Below, piece by piece: positions 6,913-14,011 of a stretch of DNA of 24,938 nucleotides. Origin of the DNA: CAYFKJ01 sp964401845 (GTDB lineage: Bacteria; Pseudomonadota; Alphaproteobacteria; UBA2966); NCBI GenBank assembly GCA_964401845.1, contig CAYOAD010000027.1, positions 1-24,938 of the forward strand, read 5' to 3'. The notes under the pieces were generated by a model that worked only from the letters and a program-made list of their open reading frames with translations, was not told where the DNA came from and did no database searches. The position numbers and the translations under genes were made by a program. Every line of letters begins with the position of its first letter. Positions within the stretch are counted from its first letter, which is position 1.

Positions 6913-8781
6913 ATGACGGATGTCAAGGTGCAGCCGGAAAAGGCTTCCGCGCAGCCGCCGTTTCTGCACCTCGACCGCCCACCGGCGGAGGTCGAAGTCG
7001 TTACCGGTGACAACGGGGAATTGGAACTCTCCTGCCCCCGCGCCATGCCGGCGCACCCGGACAGTTTGCTGGATTATCTAACCGAAGCCGACGGAGACCA
7101 TGGCGACCGGATTTTCCTGGCGGAACGGGAAAATGGGGCGACGGGACCGTGGATCGAAATGACCTACAGCCAGTGTCTGGCCCGCTCCGAAGCCGTCGGC
7201 CAGTGGCTGCTAGACCGGGGATACGGGCCAGAGCGCCCGGTTATGATCCTTTCGGAAAACAGCCTAGCCCACGCCGTCATGACGTTTGGCGCCCTGTGCA
7301 TCTCGTCTCCGGTTGCACCTGTATCACCGGCCTATTCACTCCTGAGCCAGGATTTCGCCAAACTCAAGTACATCTTCGATCTGATCGAGCCCGGCCTCGT
7401 ATTTGTCGAGGACATGGACCGTTTTGCCCGTGCCCTCGACGCCCTAGATCTGACCGGAATTGATGTCGTCGCCGTGAAAGGCGAGACGGACGGAGTCATC
7501 GCTTTTGACAGATTGCTGGAAACTCGATCGACGAAATCGGTCGCGGAAGCCCGATCCCGCATCACGCCCGATACGGTGGGAAAAATCCTGTTCACCTCCG
7601 GCTCTACCGGTATCCCAAAAGGGGTGATAAACACCCACCGCATGTTCTGCGCGGTACAGGGAATGCTGGAAGACGTGCGTGACGTCAGCCGCGAGGACGA
7701 ACCGGGCGTCGTCCTCGATTGGCTCCCCTGGCATCATACCTTCGGCGGCAACGCGACGATGAATTCGGTCCTGCGCGGCGCGGCGACGCTTTATATCGAT
7801 GCCGGCAGACCGGTACCGGGTTTATTCGACATTACGATCCAAAACTTGCGGGAAATTGCGCCGACCTACTTCTCGTGCGTGCCCGGCGCCTATGCGGTGC
7901 TCGCGGATGCCCTGGAGACAGACGACGCGCTGCGCAAGAATTTCTTCAGCCGCCTGCAGGGCATGTCTTACGGCGGAGCGGCACTACCTCAGGCGCTCTA
8001 TGACCGGATGCAGTCGCTCAGCATTCGGGAGCATGGCCACCGCCTCAATCTGTCAACGGGTTACGGCGCCACGGAAACGGGTGCGCTGAACACGGCCGTT
8101 TATTGGGAAACCGAGCGTATGGGTTTGATCGGACTGCCGTTGCCGGGCGTTCGCCTGAAGCTCTTGCCGGTTGACGGCAAGTTCGAGGTCCGCGTCAAGG
8201 GACCACAGATCATGCCGGGTTACCACAAACGTCCGGACCTCGATGCCGAAGCCTTCGATGAGGATGGTTGGTTTAAAACCGGCGACGCGGCGGTGTGGGC
8301 CGATCCGGACGATCCGCTGCAGGGTCTTGTATTCGCCGGCCGGGTTAGCGAGGACTTCAAGCTGACCAGCGGAACCTGGGTACACACCGGAACGCTTCGG
8401 GTGGATGCGTTGGCAGCGCTCTCTCCCCTGGCGTCGGATGCCCTGGTAGCGGGCCACAACCGCAGCGAAGTCGGTTTGCTAGTGTGGCCCAACATGGCCG
8501 CCCTGGGGGCTATTGCACCCGATGTGGATCCGTCCCAGCTTCTTGACGACGAACGCATCCGCGACAATTTCCAGGACTCGCTCGTGCGGTACAATGCAAC
8601 GGTGACGGGATCGAGTCGGCGAATTGCTCGCCTTATCTTGATGTCGGAGCCGCCCGACATCGACGCCGGAGAGATTACCGACAAACGCTACATCAACCAA
8701 CGCGTTTCGCTCGAGCGCCGTTCGGATCTGGTGGCAAAGCTCTATGCCGAGCCAACGGACGACAGCGTAATCCTCGGCTGA
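6913..8781 (+). CDS. fcs: Feruloyl-CoA synthase-type acyl-CoA ligase
   Basis: The 622-residue adenylate-forming enzyme has a P-loop FTSGSTGIPKGVINTHRM at about residues 227-244. It also has DWLPWHHTFGGN, GYGATETG (~383-390), DGWFKTGD (~450-457), GRVSEDFKLTSGTWVHTG and the C-terminal GEITDKRYINQR (~583-594). The DWLPW.HTFGGN and EDFKL.SGTWV blocks are characteristic of the feruloyl-CoA synthase subfamily rather than of fatty acyl-CoA ligases. It would activate a hydroxycinnamate or a similar aromatic/arylalkanoic acid using ATP and CoA. The ATG at 6913 is chosen because it follows the biotin-carrier stop by four bases; the frame open to 6826 overlaps that gene. The feruloyl-CoA hydratase/aldolase and vanillin dehydrogenase usually found alongside are absent nearby, so the substrate may differ. 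Confidence 0.87.
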   Translation: MTDVKVQPEKASAQPPFLHLDRPPAEVEVVTGDNGELELSCPRAMPAHPDSLLDYLTEADGDHGDRIFLAERENGATGPWIEMTYSQCLARSEAVGQWLLDRGYGPERPVMILSENSLAHAVMTFGALCISSPVAPVSPAYSLLSQDFAKLKYIFDLIEPGLVFVEDMDRFARALDALDLTGIDVVAVKGETDGVIAFDRLLETRSTKSVAEARSRITPDTVGKILFTSGSTGIPKGVINTHRMFCAVQGMLEDVRDVSREDEPGVVLDWLPWHHTFGGNATMNSVLRGAATLYIDAGRPVPGLFDITIQNLREIAPTYFSCVPGAYAVLADALETDDALRKNFFSRLQGMSYGGAALPQALYDRMQSLSIREHGHRLNLSTGYGATETGALNTAVYWETERMGLIGLPLPGVRLKLLPVDGKFEVRVKGPQIMPGYHKRPDLDAEAFDEDGWFKTGDAAVWADPDDPLQGLVFAGRVSEDFKLTSGTWVHTGTLRVDALAALSPLASDALVAGHNRSEVGLLVWPNMAALGAIAPDVDPSQLLDDERIRDNFQDSLVRYNATVTGSSRRIARLILMSEPPDIDAGEITDKRYINQRVSLERRSDLVAKLYAEPTDDSVILG

Positions 8782-8829
8782 ATACACATCCGCAAACTGT
8801 TTGTCAGAGGGTGTCGGGAGGATTACGCT
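8764..8829. repeat. Perfect 12-bp inverted repeat spanning the ligase stop codon
   Basis: AGCGTAATCCTC (8764-8775) and GAGGATTACGCT (8818-8829) are exact inverted copies 42 bp apart. The left arm is inside the last codons of the CoA ligase and the right arm is 36 bp past its stop. Between them lies a smaller palindrome CAAACTGTTTG (8793-8803). It may be a long-armed hairpin at the mRNA 3' end or paired operator sites for the downstream ureohydrolase. A weak promoter-like pair (TTGTCA at 8801, TACGCT at 8824, 17 bp apart) overlaps the right arm. Confidence 0.5.
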
Positions 8830-8897
8830 CTAACCTTCCATAGTGGGGCGCGCTGGCAACGTATCGCTGTCCGGAAACGTTAAGCGAGGATTATTCG

Positions 8898-9842
8898 ATG
8901 GTTGATGAAGCCCTCATGCAGCCCCGCTATATGGGAATGCCGACATTCATGCGCCGGCCTGTCGCCGAAACCGCAGAGGGCCTGGATATCGCCCTCATCG
9001 GCGTTCCTTTCGACGGCGGCGTTACCAATCGGCCGGGCGCTCGCCATGGACCCCGAGAGATGCGCGATGCCTCGACGATGACGCGGGCCATACACCACGT
9101 CACTCAGATCGATCCGTTCGAGCTTTGCAGCATGGCCGATATCGGCGACGTACCCTTCTCAGCCGTCTACGATCTGGAAGCCACGGTAAACGAAATCGAA
9201 GCGTTCTTCGCCGACGTGAAGTCCGCGGGCGCGGTACCGTTGACGGCCGGTGGCGATCACTCCATCACGTATCCGATCCTGAAGGCGTTGGCCGTCGACG
9301 GGCCTGTCGGGCTGGTGCACATCGACGCCCACACGGATACCTGGGACGCCTTTCAAGGGTCGAAATACCACCACGGCGCGCCTTTCCGCCGGGCCACCGA
9401 AGCCGGCGCCATTGACCCAAGACGGACCGTGCAGATCGGCATTCGGGGCGCCCAGAACATTTCCGATGGTTGGGATTATTCGCTCGAATCCGGCATGCGC
9501 GTCATTTTCATGGAGGAAGTCACATCCATGGGTATCGATGCCGTGATTGAAGAGGCACGAAACGTCGTGGGCAAGGGTCCGGTCTATATTTCGTTCGACG
9601 TGGACGGTCTCGACCCCGTCTACGCACCCGGTACTGGAACGCCGGAAATCGGCGGTCTCACGACGATCGAAGGCCAGGCGCTAATCCGCGGTATGCGGGG
9701 TTTGAACATCATCGGCGGCGACGTCGTCGAGGTGGCACCGCCGTTCGATCCCAGCGGAAACACGGCCATTGTCGGCGCCACGCTGATGTACGAAATCCTC
9801 TGCGTCATGGCCGAAGCCGTCGACGCCAGAAGGAACGCTTAG
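8898..9842 (+). CDS. Ureohydrolase (agmatinase/guanidinobutyrase/guanidinopropionase type)
   Basis: This 314-residue arginase-superfamily enzyme hydrolyses a guanidino compound to urea and an amine. The binuclear manganese site is complete: His121 (GGDHS), Asp143, His145 and Asp147 (HIDAHTDTW), Asp234 and Asp236 (SFDVDGLDP). The N-terminus PRYMGMPTFMRRP and the block HHGAPFRRA resemble guanidinobutyrase/guanidinopropionase (GbuA/GpuA) more than SpeB agmatinase, so the substrate is likely 4-guanidinobutyrate, 3-guanidinopropionate or a relative; this is inference. GCGAGGA about ten bases before the ATG supports the start. It lies 116 bp after the ligase and may have its own promoter. Its stop overlaps that of the convergent amidase in a shared TTAG. 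Confidence 0.92.
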   Translation: MVDEALMQPRYMGMPTFMRRPVAETAEGLDIALIGVPFDGGVTNRPGARHGPREMRDASTMTRAIHHVTQIDPFELCSMADIGDVPFSAVYDLEATVNEIEAFFADVKSAGAVPLTAGGDHSITYPILKALAVDGPVGLVHIDAHTDTWDAFQGSKYHHGAPFRRATEAGAIDPRRTVQIGIRGAQNISDGWDYSLESGMRVIFMEEVTSMGIDAVIEEARNVVGKGPVYISFDVDGLDPVYAPGTGTPEIGGLTTIEGQALIRGMRGLNIIGGDVVEVAPPFDPSGNTAIVGATLMYEILCVMAEAVDARRNA

Positions 9843-11269
9843 CCCGCCACCGGAGGCCGCCGATCGGCCCACGGTTGAGCCCTCTCGAGCTGCGCCGCCA
9901 ACCTGAACAGCGTGGCCTCGTCACCGTATCGGGCGGCGAACTGCATACCCAGCGGCAAGCCGTCGTCAGTCCACTGCAACGGCAACGTCATGGCGGGCTG
10001 GCCCGTACCATTGAAAATCGAGGTAAAACCGGAATATTCGCCGAGCCGGGTGATGTGTTGATCCCTGGTTTCCGGCGTGAAGGCGAAGTAGCCAAGCGGC
10101 GCCGGTTCCCGGCAAAGCGTCGGCGTCAGCCAGACGTCGAAATTCTCCATGAAAGCACCAACATCGCGTGACATGGCTTGCAAACCCTCAATGGCGCTCA
10201 AATAGGCGCCGGCTGATAGCGCTTGGCTGCTTTGGTACATCTGCCAAGTCAACGCCTCGAAATCCGCTTCCGTCGGTTCCTTGCCGATTGTCCGTGACCA
10301 GTAATCAATCGTCCAACCGAGCAATCCAACCCAAGTCTTGCCGAATGACTTGAGCGTCCTTGGCCGGTCAATTTTCGGTTCGCTCTCGACCACATCATGG
10401 CCAAGTTCAACGCACAAGTTCGCCGTGGCTTCCAATGCGTTCCGACACTTCGCCGTTACCTCAACTCCGGTCAAGGGCAGGGAGGAGAAAGCGATACGCA
10501 ACCGCCCAGGGTCTCGGTCTACCTCTTGGTCATAGGGCAATTCCTGTGTGGTCGGCCAATAGGGATCACCGATCCCCGGTCCGGCGGTCGCTTGCAAAAT
10601 CACGGCGCTGTCACGAACGCTGCGGGTCACGACGTGTTCGTGAACTATTCCACCTCCGATATCGCCATAATGAGGCGCCAGGGTGTTGCGACCTCGTGTC
10701 GGTTTCAATCCCACAAGACCACAGCACGAAGCGGGAATGCGTATGGAGCCGCCGCCGTCATTGGCGTGTGCAGCGGGAACAATGCCTGCGGCAACTGCCG
10801 CTGACGATCCCCCGGAGGACCCGCCCGTTCCCAGTTCGGTGTTCCAGGGATTTCGGGCCGCTCCAAAAAGTTCGGGCTCCGTCGTCGGCAATAACCCGAA
10901 TTCAGGAGTGTTGGTTTTACCGAAGACATTCAGACCGGCGTCCAGAAATCGTGTTGTCAGGTCACAATTGACAGGAGAAGTATAATCGCTCAAGAAGCGT
11001 GATCCTTCGGCCATCGGCGTACCGGCCAGTTCTGCCGCCAAGTCTTTCAGCAGGAAAGGCACGCCAGCCAGAGGGCCGTCGCCGGGCGACTTGGCGCTGT
11101 CCCTGCCCCGTTCGTAGAGTGGCGTGACAATCGCGTTGATCTTTGGATTGATCCGTTCCGCCCGCTCGATCGCCGCCTCCAATAATTCATCGGCGGAAAC
11201 GTCGCCGTTGCGAACCAGTTCGGCCTGCGCGGTCGCGTCCATGAATGCGGTGTCATCGGCGAGGGTCAT
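9839..11269 (-). CDS. Amidase signature family hydrolase, NylA-like
   Basis: The 476-residue serine amidase has the Lys-cisSer-Ser triad: Lys75 (LLKDL), the GGSSGGSSAAV block with cis-Ser at 151/152, and nucleophile Ser175 in GGGSIRIPAS. The N-terminal FMDATAQAELVRNG and block KTNTPEFG resemble 6-aminohexanoate-cyclic-dimer hydrolase (NylA) and other non-GatA amidases. It hydrolyses a small or cyclic amide in the cytoplasm; the substrate is unknown. I start it at the ATG at 11267-11269 because GGGAGA precedes it and the NylA alignment begins there; an open frame to 11335 adds 22 residues with no match. It is divergent from the halohydrin dehalogenase homologue with 88 bp between starts, which suggests shared control. 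Confidence 0.9.
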   Translation of the reverse strand: MTLADDTAFMDATAQAELVRNGDVSADELLEAAIERAERINPKINAIVTPLYERGRDSAKSPGDGPLAGVPFLLKDLAAELAGTPMAEGSRFLSDYTSPVNCDLTTRFLDAGLNVFGKTNTPEFGLLPTTEPELFGAARNPWNTELGTGGSSGGSSAAVAAGIVPAAHANDGGGSIRIPASCCGLVGLKPTRGRNTLAPHYGDIGGGIVHEHVVTRSVRDSAVILQATAGPGIGDPYWPTTQELPYDQEVDRDPGRLRIAFSSLPLTGVEVTAKCRNALEATANLCVELGHDVVESEPKIDRPRTLKSFGKTWVGLLGWTIDYWSRTIGKEPTEADFEALTWQMYQSSQALSAGAYLSAIEGLQAMSRDVGAFMENFDVWLTPTLCREPAPLGYFAFTPETRDQHITRLGEYSGFTSIFNGTGQPAMTLPLQWTDDGLPLGMQFAARYGDEATLFRLAAQLERAQPWADRRPPVAG

Positions 11270-11357
11270 TTTTATCTCCCAAGTCTGGTTTCGAATTTCT
11301 TCTGCCGCGGGAACGCAGGTATCATAGGCTAGCAAATCGTTCGGAGAGAGACATCAT

Positions 11358-12089
11358 ATGCTTCAGGACACCGTCGTCCTCGTCACAAACGTCACGAATT
11401 TCGCCGGCCTGCCCGCCGCCCGGGAGATGGCGTCGCAAGGCGCAATCGTGCTGGCCCATGACTCAGGTTTCACCGAGGCCGAGGCACGCGGCGTCTTCGA
11501 GAGCGAGAATTCCGGTGTGAAGGCGTTAAGCGCCCAGGCGCCAGACGACCTGGCCAAGGAGGCACTCGCCCAGCACGGTCGCATCGATGTCTTGGTAAAC
11601 AACGACATCGGCGACGCCAAACGGGCCAAAGTTGAAGAGGCCGACGCCGACGACATGCGCCAGGCCCTTGAGGATATGGTCGTCGCTCCTTACGCCCTCA
11701 CCGGCGCCGTCGTACCTGCGATGAAGGAACGCAAAAGCGGCAAGATCATTTTCGTCACCTCGGCCACACCTCTTCGCGGGCTGCCAAATTATTCCATGTA
11801 TGTCACTGCGCGCGGCGCCACCAACGCCATGACACTGACGCTGGCCCACGAATTGGCGGGCTTCAACATCCAGGTTAACGCTTTGGCGCCTAATTACGTC
11901 GAAAGCCCAGCTTACTTTCCCAAGGAATTGGTCGAAGACCCTGAAACGCTGGCCAAGATCACCAAGAATATTCCGCTCGGCCGTTTGGCCAAGCCGGAGG
12001 AAGTCGGCAAGGTTCTGGCCTTTCTGGCGTCGGACGCTTCGAACTTCATTACCGGTCACGTGCTGCCTTACGCCGGCGGTTGGGCCTAA
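11358..12089 (+). CDS. Halohydrin dehalogenase (haloalcohol dehalogenase) family protein
   Basis: The 243-residue protein has an SDR fold but not SDR motifs. The cofactor loop is replaced by T10-x4-F15-A-G17 (VTNVTNFAG), NNAG by NNDIG, and the catalytic set is Ser135-x12-Tyr148-x3-Arg152 in VTSATPLRG...YVTARGA. T-x4-F-x-G together with S-x12-Y-x3-R is the published fingerprint of halohydrin dehalogenases such as HheC. These enzymes convert vicinal haloalcohols to epoxides and open epoxides with halide, cyanide or azide, without NAD(P). NYVESPAYFPKE lines up with HheC's halide-pocket loop. The natural substrate is unknown. GGAGAG precedes the ATG. It is followed 29 bp later by a classical SDR and is divergent from an amidase. 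Confidence 0.82.
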   Translation: MLQDTVVLVTNVTNFAGLPAAREMASQGAIVLAHDSGFTEAEARGVFESENSGVKALSAQAPDDLAKEALAQHGRIDVLVNNDIGDAKRAKVEEADADDMRQALEDMVVAPYALTGAVVPAMKERKSGKIIFVTSATPLRGLPNYSMYVTARGATNAMTLTLAHELAGFNIQVNALAPNYVESPAYFPKELVEDPETLAKITKNIPLGRLAKPEEVGKVLAFLASDASNFITGHVLPYAGGWA

Positions 12090-12118
12090 ACAATCACGAT
12101 AAATCTGGAGACGACTGC

Positions 12119-12892
12119 ATGTTTGATCTTAGCGGCAAGGTTGCCGTCATAACCGGCTCCTCCAAAGGCATCGGACGCGCCATGGCGGAACAGATGGCAT
12201 TAGCGGGGGCGAAAGTTGTGGTCTCGTCGCGCAAGGCGACGCCGTGCGACGAGGTCGCCGCAGCGATCAACGAAGCCGGCGGCGAGGCCATCGCCATCCC
12301 CTGTCACATCGGAGACAAGGAACAGCTTCAAGCCCTGGTCGACGGCACGATGGAGAAGTGGGGCCGTATCGACAGCCTCGTCTGCAACGCGGCGGCCAAC
12401 CCGTTCTACGGCCCGCTATCGGAGATTCCGGATGAGCTCTTCGACAAAACCATGGAGACCAATATCCGGTCCAACCTGTGGCTTGCCAACATGGTGCTGC
12501 CGCAAATGGCGGAACGTAAAGACGGCAGCGTCATCATCACCTCGAGCATCGGCGGCTTGAAGGGAAGCGCCGTCCTGGGCACCTATGCCATTTCCAAGGC
12601 GGCAGACATGCAGCTTGCGCGCAACCTGGCCGTCGAATGGGGACACGCCAACATCCGCGTCAACTGCATTGCGCCGGGCCTGGTCCGAACCGATATGGCG
12701 CGGGCTCTGTGGGAAAATCCCGATACCTACAAACGGGTCTGCGCCACCTCTCCGCTGGGCCGCATCGGTGAGCCCAATGAAATTGCCGGCGCCGCGGTCT
12801 TCCTTGCCTCCGACGCGGGCGCCTTCATCACCGGGCATACCCTGGTGATCGACGGCGGCGTCACCATCGCCGATCCACCCCCGGTGAGTTGA
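12119..12892 (+). CDS. Classical SDR family oxidoreductase
   Basis: The 257-residue enzyme has ITGSSKGIG (residues 11-19), CNAAAN in place of NNAG (89-94), Ser142/143 (ITSSIGG), and Tyr156-x3-Lys160 (YAISK). It ends with GHTLVIDGGVTIADPPP. The C-terminal DPPP and VSSRK after beta-2 are seen in SDRs of the dehydrogenase/reductase SDR family member 4-like and acyl-chain clusters, and suggest NADP(H). A GGAG ten bases upstream supports the ATG at 12119. Located 29 bp behind the halohydrin dehalogenase homologue, it is likely cotranscribed and may handle the alcohol or ketone precursor or product of that enzyme. It converges on the DUF2817 gene with 15 bp between stops. Confidence 0.9.
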   Translation: MFDLSGKVAVITGSSKGIGRAMAEQMALAGAKVVVSSRKATPCDEVAAAINEAGGEAIAIPCHIGDKEQLQALVDGTMEKWGRIDSLVCNAAANPFYGPLSEIPDELFDKTMETNIRSNLWLANMVLPQMAERKDGSVIITSSIGGLKGSAVLGTYAISKAADMQLARNLAVEWGHANIRVNCIAPGLVRTDMARALWENPDTYKRVCATSPLGRIGEPNEIAGAAVFLASDAGAFITGHTLVIDGGVTIADPPPVS

Positions 12893-12907
12893 CGTGGGAG
12901 AAGACGC

Positions 12908-13993
12908 CTACGAGGCTTCGAGCCCCTTGAGAGCTTTACGCGATATCTCCAGCGCGCGCTGCCAGACGCTTTCCTTCCATTCGGCTTCTTCGCCGAAAAA
13001 GGCAGCGCGGACATCTTTCTTGATGGCGCGGCCGAGTTCTGATTCCACCTCACCGTGAAGATGAAGCCAATTGTCGGCCCTCAAGGCCTGCAAGACGTCC
13101 TGCGGCGGAATGGTGCCGTATTCGAGCGCGATTGCCGTAAATTCGACAGGTCCAAGCGCTTTCAGGTAACCCTGATCGATCGTCCCCTGTACTTCCGCCG
13201 ACACGGAATCGCCGGCTGACGGCGATTTGACCTCGTCGCCATACCACTGGCGGGCGCGTTCATAATCGCCGCCGCGTCCGCCGTCCACAGAGATCAATTC
13301 GCCATATCCACGCGGCCCCAGTCCGGTGTGGAGATCGATAAAGGCAACCTTGCGGGCGCCGCGGCACCAGGCGCCGGCGTTGTCTTCGATCAGGCGGCGC
13401 GACCAGGTCGGCTGGCGTCCACCATAGAACAAGCCGTCTGCATGGTCGTACTGACCGGTGGAGACCGCCGCCTGGAAGGCGAACATGCCGCGTGTCTCAA
13501 TGAATTCAGCGATGGCCTTGTCCGCCGCTTCCCGCACTGGACCTTCCCAGCTCGAAGGCACCAGCCAGCCGTGCACTTCGTCATAGTCGGGATTGGCCGG
13601 TAAATCCTTTTCGAAGTCCTGGAAATTGCGGTTGAGGTCGACGTTGTCCTCGGTCACGCGGCGGGCATGGGCGAAACCATGGGGATTGTGGGCGTGAACC
13701 AGAACCAACGCCGTATCGGCAGGTAATTCGTCCGGCAGCCCGTTTTTCAGCATACTGATTTGGATGCCGGATCCGCAGTACCCCTCGATGCCATGGGTCG
13801 CCGAAGCAACCAGCAAGACCCGCTCAGCTTCGTCCGGCCCCAACCTGACGACGTCGGCGGCAAGTTCGCCGCCATCCGGCCCTTTCAGCGGATGAAGGTA
13901 GGTATCCGGTGAGGCGTCGGCGTCGGCAACCGCGGCCAGGAACTTGGACCTGGCCTCGGCATAGGTCTTGGAAAAATTTTCGGTAACCGTCAC
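12908..13993 (-). CDS. DUF2817 family M14-like metallopeptidase
   Basis: The 361-residue protein has zinc-carboxypeptidase-type motifs: His67 and Glu70 in ATHGIEGY, NVDLNRNF (118-124, substrate-carboxylate-binding Asn/Arg), His222 in FIDLHTGLG and Glu291 in IALEYGT as the likely catalytic acid. No signal peptide is visible, so it is probably cytoplasmic. DUF2817 proteins are M14-like hydrolases whose substrates (N-acyl or peptidyl amino acids) are mostly unknown. The start is GTG with GGGAGG upstream. It follows the hydratase/dehydrogenase fusion gene on the same strand after 18 bp, so they are likely cotranscribed. Confidence 0.85.
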   Translation of the reverse strand: MTVTENFSKTYAEARSKFLAAVADADASPDTYLHPLKGPDGGELAADVVRLGPDEAERVLLVASATHGIEGYCGSGIQISMLKNGLPDELPADTALVLVHAHNPHGFAHARRVTEDNVDLNRNFQDFEKDLPANPDYDEVHGWLVPSSWEGPVREAADKAIAEFIETRGMFAFQAAVSTGQYDHADGLFYGGRQPTWSRRLIEDNAGAWCRGARKVAFIDLHTGLGPRGYGELISVDGGRGGDYERARQWYGDEVKSPSAGDSVSAEVQGTIDQGYLKALGPVEFTAIALEYGTIPPQDVLQALRADNWLHLHGEVESELGRAIKKDVRAAFFGEEAEWKESVWQRALEISRKALKGLEAS

Positions 13994-14011
13994 GCGCTCT
14001 ACCCTCCCAGG

